DNA from: Aggregicoccus sp. 17bor-14
GTDB taxonomy: Bacteria > Myxococcota > Myxococcia > Myxococcales > Myxococcaceae
NCBI RefSeq assembly: GCF_009659535.1
Contig: NZ_VJZZ01000010.1
Location: 62,001-126,000, forward strand
Length of the DNA stretch: 64,000 nucleotides
Direction: 5' to 3'
Positions 1 through 7,168 of this stretch are shown one piece after another (within the stretch, counting starts at the first letter, position 1; every line of letters starts with the position of its first letter). The translations under genes and the position numbers were made by a program. Under the pieces are notes generated by a model. The model worked only from the letters and a program-made list of their open reading frames with translations. It did no database searches and had not been told where the DNA came from.

Positions 1-405
1 CGCATCGCCCAGCGCGTTCTGCACCTCCACCCAGTCCACGCCCGCGTGCTGGTAGAAGCGCGCGTCCTCGGAGACGAGCACCGCGGCCACCGCGTGCGGC
101 GCCACGGAGGAGAGCGCCACCCAGCTCTGGCGCTGGCGGGGCCGCAGGCCCTCGTCTCGCGCCTCCTCGGCCCGCTGCGCCATGAGGGAGGTGCTGCGCG
201 GGTTGCTCTTGAGCAGGGGGGCCACGTCCGGGAGCCGCGCGTACTCGACGCTGAGCCACACGACGGTGAGCAGCCAGCCCAGGAGCATCCAGCGGCCCCA
301 CCGCAGCCCCGAGCCGCCCGAGCGCGAGGGGGCGGCGGTGGCGGAGCGCTTCGTCTTCTGCGTCCTGACGGAGGAGGTGCGGGCGGAGGGCGGACGGGTG
401 GCCAT
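1..405 (-). CDS. mtgA: Monofunctional peptidoglycan glycosyltransferase, N-terminal part (runs off window)
   Basis: The first 135 codons of a GT51-family transglycosylase that polymerises lipid II into glycan strands at the outer face of the inner membrane. A basic, serine/threonine/proline-rich cytoplasmic tail (residues 1-38) precedes one membrane anchor (about 39-53, WMLLGWLLTVVWLSV). Near the window edge lies SEDARFYQHAGVDW, the family's first motif with the catalytic glutamate. No transpeptidase domain can be judged because the 3' end is missing. The ATG at 405 is the only good start and directly precedes the basic tail. It is transcribed away from the kelch lipoprotein gene. A larger GT51 enzyme, PBP1A-like, sits at the other end of the window (61207-63783). 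The alternative is the N-terminus of another bifunctional PBP, but the short anchor-to-motif distance favours MtgA. Confidence 0.85.
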   Translation of the reverse strand, partial: MATRPPSARTSSVRTQKTKRSATAAPSRSGGSGLRWGRWMLLGWLLTVVWLSVEYARLPDVAPLLKSNPRSTSLMAQRAEEARDEGLRPRQRQSWVALSSVAPHAVAAVLVSEDARFYQHAGVDWVEVQNALGDA

Positions 406-534
406 CTGCCGGCTCAATTGCCTCAGGCCTCCGGTGCTGTCCAGAACATGGCCCGGGGTTGCTGCGCACCCGGGCGCAATGGGAATGCCGCGCCCCGCGG
501 GCTGTCCTGGGGCACGCCCCTCGCTGGAGGTCCC

Positions 535-1512
535 ATGTCGCCCCGTCACGCGCTCGCCGTCCTCTGCTTCACAGGCGCGCTGCTCGCCGCCTGCCGCTCC
601 GCAGCCCCCGCTCCCGCTGCAGAGGCTGCGCGCAGCGAGGGCACGTGGGAGCCCGCACCGCCGATGCTGCATGCGCGCTCGGCGCACGCGGTGGTGAGTG
701 ACGGGAAGAGCATCTACGCGCTCGCGGGCTCCGGCGCCGGAGGCGTGCCCGTGCGCGAGGTGGAGCGCTTCGACGGCACGCGCTGGCAGGTGGAGACGCA
801 GCTGCCGGGAGACGGGCTCAACGCGCCGGCGGCCGTGGTGCTGGGGGACACCCTGTACCTGGTGGGCGGCTTCAGCGGGGTGAGCAACCTGCCCACGGAC
901 CGGGTGTACCGGTACTCGCTCTCGCAGCACACCTGGAGCGAGGCTGCGCCCTTGCCCGCGCCGCGCGGAGGGCATGCGGCGGTGGTGCTCGACGGGAAGC
1001 TCCACGTGCTGGGCGGAGGCAACTCGCAGTCCACGCTCGCGCTGCACTCGGTCTACGACCCGGCCACGAACACCTGGTCGGAGCGCGCGCCGCTGCCGCG
1101 CTCGGAGGGCAGTCCCGCGGCGCTCGCGGTGGACGGGAAGCTGTGGGCCATCGGCGGGCGCAGCGGGCCCTCGGACTTCGGCGAGGTGTATCTCTACGAC
1201 CCTGCGCAGGACCGCTGGAGCTCGGGGCCCCCCATCCCGCCGCGGGGCACCGCGGGCGCGGTGCGCTACCGTGGCGCCCTCTACGTCATCGGAGGCGAGT
1301 CGCAGGCGCTGGGACGGAGCCTCGACAGCGTGCTGCGGCTGGACCCCACCGAGGGCACCTGGCGCGACGCGCCGCCGCTGCCCACGGCGCGCAACTACGC
1401 GCGCGCGGTGCTGCTGGGAGACGCGATCTACGTCGTGGGCGGCAGTCCGCTCGCCGGCCGCAGCCACTCCTCGGAGGGCAGCACCATCGTCGAGCGCTTC
1501 CGGTTCCCGTGA
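535..1512 (+). CDS. Kelch-repeat lipoprotein
   Basis: A 325-residue exported protein. The start at 535 is chosen because GGAGG lies 4 nt upstream and the N-terminus is a lipoprotein signal, with a hydrophobic stretch ending in the lipobox LAAC (Cys20). The frame is open far upstream but that part is GC-frame artefact. After an Ala/Pro linker come six kelch blades, seen as hydrophobic-Gly-Gly strands (YALAGSGAGG, YLVGGFSG, HVLGGGN, WAIGGRSG, YVIGGES, YVVGGSP) with the usual Tyr and Trp spacing, so a six-bladed beta-propeller is expected. Such propellers bind proteins or sugars; no enzymatic residues are visible. Lipidation places it in the inner or outer membrane. It stands alone, divergent from mtgA and convergent with folA, with a hairpin repeat just after the stop. 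The function is unknown beyond the fold. Confidence 0.85.
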   Translation: MSPRHALAVLCFTGALLAACRSAAPAPAAEAARSEGTWEPAPPMLHARSAHAVVSDGKSIYALAGSGAGGVPVREVERFDGTRWQVETQLPGDGLNAPAAVVLGDTLYLVGGFSGVSNLPTDRVYRYSLSQHTWSEAAPLPAPRGGHAAVVLDGKLHVLGGGNSQSTLALHSVYDPATNTWSERAPLPRSEGSPAALAVDGKLWAIGGRSGPSDFGEVYLYDPAQDRWSSGPPIPPRGTAGAVRYRGALYVIGGESQALGRSLDSVLRLDPTEGTWRDAPPLPTARNYARAVLLGDAIYVVGGSPLAGRSHSSEGSTIVERFRFP

Positions 1513-1523
1513 GCAATGCGGTC

Positions 1524-1544
1524 CCCTCGCCCTCTGGGAGAGGG
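1524..1544. repeat. Dispersed GC-rich hairpin repeat, copy 1
   Basis: CCCTCGCCC-TCT-GGGAGAGGG: a 9-bp stem with one mismatch and a 3-nt loop, followed by CCGGGTGAGGG. The same element recurs at 63794-63814. It lies between the convergent kelch and folA genes and may act as a bidirectional terminator, though no T-run is present. Confidence 0.6.
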
Positions 1545-1580
1545 ACCGGGTGAGGGAGCCGGGAGAAGCCGCGCCCCTGT

Positions 1581-2069
1581 TCAGCTCCGCCGGTCGTAGG
1601 TGAGAAAGCGATAGGGCAGCGGCTCCTCCGCGCCCACGTGCGCCTCCTCCTCGACGAGCGTCCACCCGCTCAGGTCCACCGGCGGGAAGTACGCATCCCC
1701 CTCCACGTCGCGCTCGACGATGGTGAGGTAGATGCGGTCCGTGAGCTCCATCGCCTGGCGGTAGATCTCCGCGCCGCCGCCGATGAACAGCTCCTGCTCG
1801 TCCGGGGGCGCCGCGGCGAGCGCGGCCTCGAGCGAGTGCACCACCTGCACGCCCTCGGGGCGGAAGTCCGGCTGGCGGCTGATGACCACCATGCGCCGGC
1901 CGGGCAGCGGCCGCCCGATGGACTCGTAGGTCTTGCGCCCCAGGACCAGCGTGTGGCCCATGGTGAGGCGCTTGAAGCGCGCGAGGTCCGCAGGCAGCCG
2001 CCAGGGCAGGGCGTTGTCGCGGCCGATGACGCGGTTGCGCGCCATGGCCACCAGCGCCGAGCGCCTCAT
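1581..2069 (-). CDS. folA: Dihydrofolate reductase
   Basis: A 162-residue cytosolic enzyme that reduces dihydrofolate to tetrahydrofolate with NADPH, regenerating the cofactor oxidised by thymidylate synthase. Length and motifs are standard: N-terminal [19 protein letters not shown] with the substrate-binding LPADL acid, the NADPH loop [17 protein letters not shown], and the glycine-rich [12 protein letters not shown] near residue 105. The start ATG overlaps the thyA stop in an ATGA arrangement, so the two are almost certainly translationally coupled in a thyA-folA operon. This is a common order in bacteria and makes metabolic sense because ThyA produces the substrate of FolA. Nothing looks degenerate. 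Identification is secure. Confidence 0.97.
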   Translation of the reverse strand: MRRSALVAMARNRVIGRDNALPWRLPADLARFKRLTMGHTLVLGRKTYESIGRPLPGRRMVVISRQPDFRPEGVQVVHSLEAALAAAPPDEQELFIGGGAEIYRQAMELTDRIYLTIVERDVEGDAYFPPVDLSGWTLVEEEAHVGAEEPLPYRFLTYDRRS

Positions 2070-2860
2070 ACCGCCACCGGCGCCTTGATGGCCGGGTGCG
2101 GGTCGTAGCCCTCGAGCCGGAAGTCCTCGTACTTGAACGCGAAGAGGTCCTTCACCTCGGGGTTGAGGTGCATGCGCGGCAGGGGGCGCGGCTCGCGCGT
2201 GAGCTGCGTCTTCGCCTGCTCCAGGTGGTTCAGGTACAGGTGCGCATCACCCAGCGTGTGGATGAACTCGTGCGCCACGAGCCCCGTCGCCTGCGCGACC
2301 ATCATGGTGAGCAGCGCGTAGGAGGCGATGTTGAAGGGCACCCCGAGGAACAGGTCTCCGCTGCGCTGGTAGAGCTGACAGCTGAGCTTCCCGTCCGCCA
2401 CGTAGAACTGGAACAGGGTGTGGCAGGGCGGCAGCTTCATCGCGTCCACGTCCGCCGGGTTCCACGCGCTCACCAGGTGGCGGCGGCTGTCCGGCTTCTT
2501 CTTCAGGCCCTCCACCAGCTGCGCCATCTGGTCGATGACGCGCCCGTCCGGCGCGGCCCAGCTGCGCCACTGCTTGCCGTACACCGGGCCCAGCTCGCCG
2601 TTCGCGTCCGCCCACTCGTCCCAGATGGTGACGCCGTTCGCCTGCAGGTCCTTCACGTTGGTGCTGCCCGCGAGGATCCACAGCAGCTCGTAGATGATGC
2701 TCTTGAGGTGCACCTTCTTCGTCGTCACCAGGGGGAAGCCCTCGGTGAGGTCGAAGCGCATCTGGTGGCCGAACACGCTGAGCGTGCCGGTGCCGGTGCG
2801 GTCGGTCTTGCGGGTGCCGTGCTGCAGCACGTGCTCGAGCAGTGCGAGGTACTGTCTCAT
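2066..2860 (-). CDS. thyA: Thymidylate synthase
   Basis: A 264-residue enzyme, exactly the length of E. coli ThyA, that methylates dUMP to dTMP using methylenetetrahydrofolate. Arg21 of the phosphate-binding loop DRTGTGT, the catalytic cysteine in [10 protein letters not shown] (about residue 146), the dUMP-contact segment [20 protein letters not shown] and the C-terminal [15 protein letters not shown] are all present. The start is placed at MRQYLALL because this matches the family and AGAGAGGG lies just upstream. The open frame extends 16 codons further but without family similarity. It overlaps folA by 4 bp. The promoter must lie in the 92-bp gap shared with the divergent cobalamin adenosyltransferase gene. 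Confidence 0.97.
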   Translation of the reverse strand: MRQYLALLEHVLQHGTRKTDRTGTGTLSVFGHQMRFDLTEGFPLVTTKKVHLKSIIYELLWILAGSTNVKDLQANGVTIWDEWADANGELGPVYGKQWRSWAAPDGRVIDQMAQLVEGLKKKPDSRRHLVSAWNPADVDAMKLPPCHTLFQFYVADGKLSCQLYQRSGDLFLGVPFNIASYALLTMMVAQATGLVAHEFIHTLGDAHLYLNHLEQAKTQLTREPRPLPRMHLNPEVKDLFAFKYEDFRLEGYDPHPAIKAPVAV

Positions 2861-2882
2861 CCCTCTCTGTCTAGATTCAGTC

Positions 2883-2931
2883 CCGAGCGGGATCCACCTT
2901 TCCGTCACGGCGGTGGACGCCTCGTGCTCGG
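2883..2931 (+). promoter_or_regulatory. Nested inverted repeats in the thyA/adenosyltransferase divergent region
   Basis: The outer arms are CCGAGC (2883-2888) and GCTCGG (2926-2931); the inner arms are TCCACC (2893-2898) and GGTGGA (2912-2917). If transcribed rightwards they form a leader hairpin about 20 nt before the adenosyltransferase start. They could equally be an operator. I see no cobalamin-riboswitch core. Function is not established. Confidence 0.3.
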
Positions 2932-2952
2932 CACCGTTAGAAGGCGGTCGCC

Positions 2953-3516
2953 ATGAAGATCTACACGAAGACCGGGGATGCGGGAGAAACGGGTCTGTTC
3001 GGCGGCGGACGCGTCTCGAAGGCGGACGAGCGCGTGGACGCCTACGGCGAGGTGGACGAGCTCAACGCCCACCTCGGCCTCGCGCGCAGCTTCGGGCTCC
3101 CCCAGGACCTGGACGCGCTGCTGCAGCGGCTGCAGGACCAGCTCTTCACGGTGGGCGCGGTGCTCGCCACGCCGGCGGACACGAAGGCGGCGGCGCACAT
3201 CCCCGTGCTCAAGCCCGAGTGGACCGAGGCGATGGAGCAGGCCATCGATGCGGCCGAGGCCGAGCTCTCCCCCATGACCCACTTCATCCTCCCGGGCGGG
3301 ACTTCCGCTGCGAGCGCGCTGCACGTGGCGCGCACCGTGTGCCGCCGGGCCGAGCGCCGGGTGGTGCCGCTGCTCGCCGCCGGGAAGGCGCCGGTGGGCG
3401 TGGTGGTTTTCTTGAACCGCCTCTCCGACCTGCTCTTCACGCTCGCGCGCCTGGCCAACCACCGCGCGGGCGTGCAGGACGTGAAGTGGATGCCGGAGAA
3501 GCCCGCCGCCAAGTAA
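2953..3516 (+). CDS. Cob(I)alamin adenosyltransferase, PduO type
   Basis: A 187-residue enzyme that transfers the adenosyl group of ATP to reduced corrinoid, giving adenosylcobalamin. Diagnostic features are the N-terminal ATP-binding motif [17 protein letters not shown], an acidic helix [20 protein letters not shown], the arginine-rich [12 protein letters not shown] around residue 125 and [14 protein letters not shown] near the C-terminus, all typical of the trimeric PduO/MMAB family. The start has AGAAGG about 8 nt upstream. The gene is divergent from thyA and 33 bp upstream of queG. QueG is a corrinoid-dependent iron-sulfur enzyme, so the adjacency of a corrinoid-processing gene is suggestive, although QueG does not strictly need the adenosyl form. 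No other B12 genes are near. Confidence 0.93.
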   Translation: MKIYTKTGDAGETGLFGGGRVSKADERVDAYGEVDELNAHLGLARSFGLPQDLDALLQRLQDQLFTVGAVLATPADTKAAAHIPVLKPEWTEAMEQAIDAAEAELSPMTHFILPGGTSAASALHVARTVCRRAERRVVPLLAAGKAPVGVVVFLNRLSDLLFTLARLANHRAGVQDVKWMPEKPAAK

Positions 3517-3549
3517 CCCGCCCCGCCGCCGCGCGGGGCCGCTCTCGAG

Positions 3550-4578
3550 ATGCCCGCCGTGACCCCGCTGCCCACAGACGTGCTGCGCGCCCTCTCCCGC
3601 GAGGCGGGCTTCGACGACGTGGGCTTCGCGCGCGCCGAGCCCATCCCGGCCGCCGTGCTCACCGAGTGGCTCGAGGCGGGGCACGCGGCGGACATGGACT
3701 GGATGGGCGAGCGGCTGGCCGAGCGCCTGGACGTCCGGGAGCTGCTGCCGGATGCGCGCTCGGTGCTCGTCTTCGCCTCCAACTACTACCGCGACGACGC
3801 GCCCACGCAGGGCTCGCCCATCGCGCGCTACGCGCGCGGCCGCGACTACCACGCCACGCTGAAGGACCGCCTGCGCCACTTCCGGCGCCTGCTGCGCGAG
3901 CGCTTCCCGCAGGTGCAGGACTACGGCTCGGTGGACCACGGGCCGATGATGGAGAAGGTGTGGGCGGCGCGCGCGGGGCTGGGCTACGTGGGCAAGAACG
4001 GGCTGCTCATCCACGAGCGCTACGGCTCCTGGGTGCTGCTCGCCGGGCTCATCCTGGACGCCGAGCTGGACGCCTACGCGGGCGGCCCCACCGCGAACCG
4101 CTGCGGCCCCTGCCGCCGCTGCCTCGTGGCCTGCCCCACGCACGCGCTGCAGGGCGAGGGGAGGGTGGACGCGGGCGCGTGCCTCTCCTACCAGACCATC
4201 GAGAACCGCCACGGCGAGGTGCCCGAGGGCTTCCGGCTCGCGATGGGCGGCATCGTGTTCGGCTGCGACATCTGCCAGGACGTGTGCCCGCTCAACCGCC
4301 ACCCGGTGTTCAACCCCCACGAGCGCTTCGCGCCGCGCGCCGTGGCGGAGCTGGGCGTGCTGGAGCTCGCCGCGATGACGCCCGAGCAGTACCAGCAGCT
4401 GGTGCCCGGCACCCCGCTCGCGCGCGCGAAGTACGACGGGCTGCGCCGCAACGCCGCCTACGCGCTGGGCGCACTGCGCCGCGAGGACGCGCGCCCCACC
4501 CTGGAAAAGCTCGGCGAGGACCCCAGCGAGCTGGTACGTAGCGCCGCGCAATGGGCTCTCCGCCAGCTCGCGCCGTGA
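3550..4578 (+). CDS. queG: Epoxyqueuosine reductase
   Basis: A 342-residue enzyme of the last step of queuosine tRNA modification, reducing epoxyqueuosine to queuosine with a cobalamin and two [4Fe-4S] clusters. The N-terminal catalytic half carries SIARYARGRDYH-like and DYGSVDHGPMMEKVWAARAG segments. Two ferredoxin-type clusters follow at about residues 185-195 (CGPCRRCLVACP) and 238-247 (CDICQDVCP). The C-terminus (about 280-342) contains HEAT-like repeats (RRNAAYALGAL, VRSAAQWALRQL) seen in long QueG forms. It follows the adenosyltransferase by 33 bp and overlaps the EamA gene start by a GTGA junction. No other queuosine genes are in the window. Identification is secure. Confidence 0.95.
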   Translation: MPAVTPLPTDVLRALSREAGFDDVGFARAEPIPAAVLTEWLEAGHAADMDWMGERLAERLDVRELLPDARSVLVFASNYYRDDAPTQGSPIARYARGRDYHATLKDRLRHFRRLLRERFPQVQDYGSVDHGPMMEKVWAARAGLGYVGKNGLLIHERYGSWVLLAGLILDAELDAYAGGPTANRCGPCRRCLVACPTHALQGEGRVDAGACLSYQTIENRHGEVPEGFRLAMGGIVFGCDICQDVCPLNRHPVFNPHERFAPRAVAELGVLELAAMTPEQYQQLVPGTPLARAKYDGLRRNAAYALGALRREDARPTLEKLGEDPSELVRSAAQWALRQLAP

Positions 4579-5480
4579 CCTCCTCCCCGCCGCCGACTCA
4601 TGCCGCGCCCTCCGGCCGGGTGTACGCCGCGCTCACGCTGCAGGTGCTCATCAGCGCCGGCACCTACCTCGCCGGCAAGCGCGCCATGGCGGAGCTGCCG
4701 CCCATCACCGTGGTGCTCTGGCGCTTCTTCCTGAGCGCGCTGGTGTTCGCGCTGCTGCTCGCCGTGACGAAGGGGCCGAAGCTGCCGCCGCGCGCGAGCC
4801 TTCCGCGCATCCTCTTCCTCGGGCTGCTCGCGGGCCCGCTCAACCAGATGTTCTTCTTCTACGGGCTCTCGCGCTCCACCGCCGCGCACGCCGCGCTGCT
4901 CTACGCGCTCACGCCCATGGGCGTGTACCTGCTGAGCCTCGCGCGCGGGCGCGAGCGCGTGTCCGCGCGCGCCGCGGGCGGCATCGCCACGGCGCTCGCG
5001 GGCGTGGTGGTGCTCCTCCTGGGCCGCGGGCTCGCGCAGGCGCAGGGCTCGCTCTTCGGAGACCTGCTCATCCTCACCGCCGTGGCCGCCTGGGTCGTCT
5101 ACACCACGGAGGGCAAGCCCTTCGCGGCGGAGGTGGGCCCGGTGCGCGCCACCTCCTGGAGCATGATCGCCGCCGCGCTGCTCACCCTGCCCGCGGCGCC
5201 CTTCGCGGCGCACCCGCTGCAGGTGATGGAGGCGAGCGGGGCGGCGCGCGGGTGCATCGCGTACCTGGCGGTGCTCACCTCGGTGGTGGCCTACCTGCTC
5301 TGGTACTACGCGCTCTCGCGCACCGAGGCCTCGAAGGTCGCCATCTTCAGCAACCTGCAGCCCGCGGCCACCGCGCTCGCCGCGTGGCTGCTGCTCGGCG
5401 AGTCGCTGCACTGGGAGCTGTGGGTGGGCGGCCTGCTCATCGTGGCCGGCGTGCGCCTCACCCAGCGCGCGCGCGTCTAG
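4575..5480 (+). CDS. EamA/DMT-family transporter
   Basis: A 301-residue inner membrane protein of the drug/metabolite transporter superfamily, with about ten predicted membrane helices in two homologous halves. The first half contains VVLWRFFLSALVFALLL and the second YYALSRTEASKVAIFSNLQP followed by LLLGESLHWELWVGGLLI, the hallmark end of the second EamA repeat. I prefer the GTG at 4575, which overlaps the queG TGA as GTGA and would be translationally coupled; an in-frame ATG 24 bp upstream lies inside queG. Substrate cannot be inferred; relatives export amino acids, nucleosides or other metabolites. A second EamA protein is encoded at 38154-39092. Confidence 0.85.
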   Translation: MTSSPPPTHAAPSGRVYAALTLQVLISAGTYLAGKRAMAELPPITVVLWRFFLSALVFALLLAVTKGPKLPPRASLPRILFLGLLAGPLNQMFFFYGLSRSTAAHAALLYALTPMGVYLLSLARGRERVSARAAGGIATALAGVVVLLLGRGLAQAQGSLFGDLLILTAVAAWVVYTTEGKPFAAEVGPVRATSWSMIAAALLTLPAAPFAAHPLQVMEASGAARGCIAYLAVLTSVVAYLLWYYALSRTEASKVAIFSNLQPAATALAAWLLLGESLHWELWVGGLLIVAGVRLTQRARV

Positions 5481-5517
5481 CCCGCGCGCGCGCCGTTCTT
5501 CGTCACCGGGCCGGGGC

Positions 5518-6330
5518 CTAGCGCTGGCCGGCGGGAGCCGGGGTGGCCGAGCCGCTGCCGCCGCTGCCCGCGCCGCCGGTGAGGCTCTCGCCGCTGCCGC
5601 GCGCGAGCCGCGCCTTCATCTTCTTGATGAGCCCGTCCACGCCGTCCTTGCGGATGATGCGGTTGAACTGGCTGCGGTAGTTCTCGAGGATGCTCACGCC
5701 GTCCGTGACCACGTCGTAGGCGCGGAAGCCCTGGCCCTGCGGGTGCAGCAGGTAGTCGATGCGCACCTCGAAGGGGCGGCCGCGGCGCTGCGCGAGGATG
5801 CGCGTGTGCACGAGCTGGTCGGCGCCGCGCGCCTCCTCACCCTCGTACTTGATCTCGTAGTTGAGGTTGCTGCGCAGCTGGGAGAGGTAGTTCTGCTCCA
5901 CCACGTCGCGCAGCGTCTCGGTGAGCGTCTTGCGCTGCGCCGGGGTCATGGTGCCCCAGTGCGAGGCGAGCGCCCGCTTCGCCAGGTCCTCGATGTCGAA
6001 GAGCGAGCGCAGCTCCTCGGTGATGGCGCGCGAGGTCTTCGCGTCCGGCGCCTGGCCGGCGGGCACCGCCTGCAGCAGCTTGCGCAGCCGCACGTTCGCA
6101 TCGCGCAGGGCGCGCGTGGCGCCGGTCTCGGGGCCCGGGGCGCTGGGGGCCGCGGCCGCCGCAGGGGCGCTCGGCGCGGGGGCGGCCGCGGGAGCCGGCG
6201 TCTGGGCGGCTGCCGAGCGGCCGAGCAGCATCAGGCCGAGTGCGAGCAGGCTGGCGCGCAGGACGCGGGGCCGGGCGGCAGAGGGAGTGCGGCGGGTGGC
6301 AGAGAGAGAGGGGGAGTGGCTCATGGTCAT
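5518..6330 (-). CDS. MlaC/HpnM-family periplasmic lipid-carrier protein
   Basis: A protein of about 270 residues with a Sec signal (hydrophobic LRASLLALGLMLLG, cleavage near AAAQ) and a long Ala/Pro linker. A toluene-tolerance/MlaC domain follows, seen in RSLFDIEDLAKRALASHWG, LRDVVEQNYLSQL, VDYLLHPQG-like strands and AYDVVTDGVSILENYRSQF. Family members are soluble periplasmic proteins that ferry phospholipids or hopanoid-type lipids between membranes; HpnM of hopanoid loci belongs here. It is the last gene of the minus-strand operon with TolC, RND and PAP2 proteins, starting about 22 bp after the PAP2 stop. ATGs at 6330 and 6324 are equally plausible, and neither has a strong ribosome site. 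No MlaABDEF partners are nearby, so it probably serves the RND pump. Confidence 0.85.
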   Translation of the reverse strand: MTMSHSPSLSATRRTPSAARPRVLRASLLALGLMLLGRSAAAQTPAPAAAPAPSAPAAAAAPSAPGPETGATRALRDANVRLRKLLQAVPAGQAPDAKTSRAITEELRSLFDIEDLAKRALASHWGTMTPAQRKTLTETLRDVVEQNYLSQLRSNLNYEIKYEGEEARGADQLVHTRILAQRRGRPFEVRIDYLLHPQGQGFRAYDVVTDGVSILENYRSQFNRIIRKDGVDGLIKKMKARLARGSGESLTGGAGSGGSGSATPAPAGQR

Positions 6331-6352
6331 CTGTACCGATGGAGGCGGCGGT

Positions 6353-7168
6353 CTATTCAACCGACTGGGCCGAGGCGGAGTCGGCTGCGAGCGGGCGCAG
6401 CCGCGCGAGCGCGGGGTTCTGCAGGCGCTGGTACTGCCACAGCAGGACGAAGGCGAGCGCCATCACCAGGCCGCCCGCGGCCGCGTCCAGGACGAAGTGG
6501 TTCCCGGTCACCACGATGACCAGGAGGATGAGCGGGGCGTACAGCGCGCTCACCGCCTTCACCCACAGCGGGCGCGCCCAGCGCACGATGCCGGTGCTCA
6601 CCAGCAGCGAGTAGCCGAAGTGCATGGAGGGCACGGCTGCGTACTGGTTGAAGAAGTGGCGCCGCCAGCCGCGGTACAGGTCCACGCCGCTCGAGTGGCG
6701 CAGCGTGTCCACGATCCCCAGCGCCTCCATGAGCCGCGGCGGGGCCACCGGGTACACCACGTAGATGATGACCGCGATGGCATTGGCCACGAAGAAGCCG
6801 TTGCGCACCCAGGCGTAGTCGCTGCGGTGGTAGCGGTACAGCCACATGAAGAAGAGGATCGTCACCGGCAGGTGCGCGCGCATGTACACCGCGTTGAGCA
6901 CCTGCTTGAGCGCCTCGTGCGGCAGGAACAGCGCCTGCATCCCGGGCTCCACGTACAGCCCCAGGGCGCGCTCGAAGCGGACGATGTCCATCGCGTGGCC
7001 CATCGCCACCTCCTCCCCCCCGATCGCGATGGCCCGGCTCAGCTGGTACACGCCCAGCGCGAGGAGGAAGTACAGCCACTCCATCGCCCACGGGCGGCGC
7101 TGGGCGAGCCGCGCGAGCGCCGAGGTGGGCGGCTGCGCAGGGACGGAGGGGAGGCTGGTGGGGCTCAT
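6353..7168 (-). CDS. PAP2_3-family phosphatase/phosphotransferase, inositol-phosphoceramide-synthase-like
   Basis: A 271-residue polytopic membrane protein with about six helices. The catalytic signatures are VPSMHFGYSLL and GNHFVLDAAAGG, matching the PS(L/M)HxG and HHYxxDxxxG pattern of fungal AUR1 and related PAP2_3 enzymes rather than the KxxxxxxRP/PSGH/SRxxxxxHxxxD set of ordinary PAP2 phosphatases. The first His would act as base and the second His as phospho-nucleophile. YPVAPPRLM before the first motif is also typical of the subgroup. Known relatives dephosphorylate lipid phosphates or transfer phosphoinositol to ceramide. Its ATG overlaps the RND stop as ATGA, so it is coupled to the exporter. 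A role in making or trimming the exported lipid is inferred. Confidence 0.82.
   Translation of the reverse strand: MSPTSLPSVPAQPPTSALARLAQRRPWAMEWLYFLLALGVYQLSRAIAIGGEEVAMGHAMDIVRFERALGLYVEPGMQALFLPHEALKQVLNAVYMRAHLPVTILFFMWLYRYHRSDYAWVRNGFFVANAIAVIIYVVYPVAPPRLMEALGIVDTLRHSSGVDLYRGWRRHFFNQYAAVPSMHFGYSLLVSTGIVRWARPLWVKAVSALYAPLILLVIVVTGNHFVLDAAAGGLVMALAFVLLWQYQRLQNPALARLRPLAADSASAQSVE

Noticed and set aside
2861-2952. Possible cobalamin riboswitch upstream of the adenosyltransferase gene.
   Set aside because: No conserved cobalamin-riboswitch core could be recognised; only generic inverted repeats are present.
2694-4541. Long plus-strand frame over the adenosyltransferase and queG region.
   Set aside because: The translation is Arg/Ala/Gly repetitive, while another frame encodes clear PduO and QueG proteins. 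The same applies to other shadow frames such as 7390-9789 and 26984-30019.
6331-6360. A TTG start for the MlaC-like gene at 6360 that would overlap the PAP2 stop.
   Set aside because: The added residues (NRPPPPSVQ) are not signal-like, and the ATG at 6330 or 6324 directly precedes the signal peptide.
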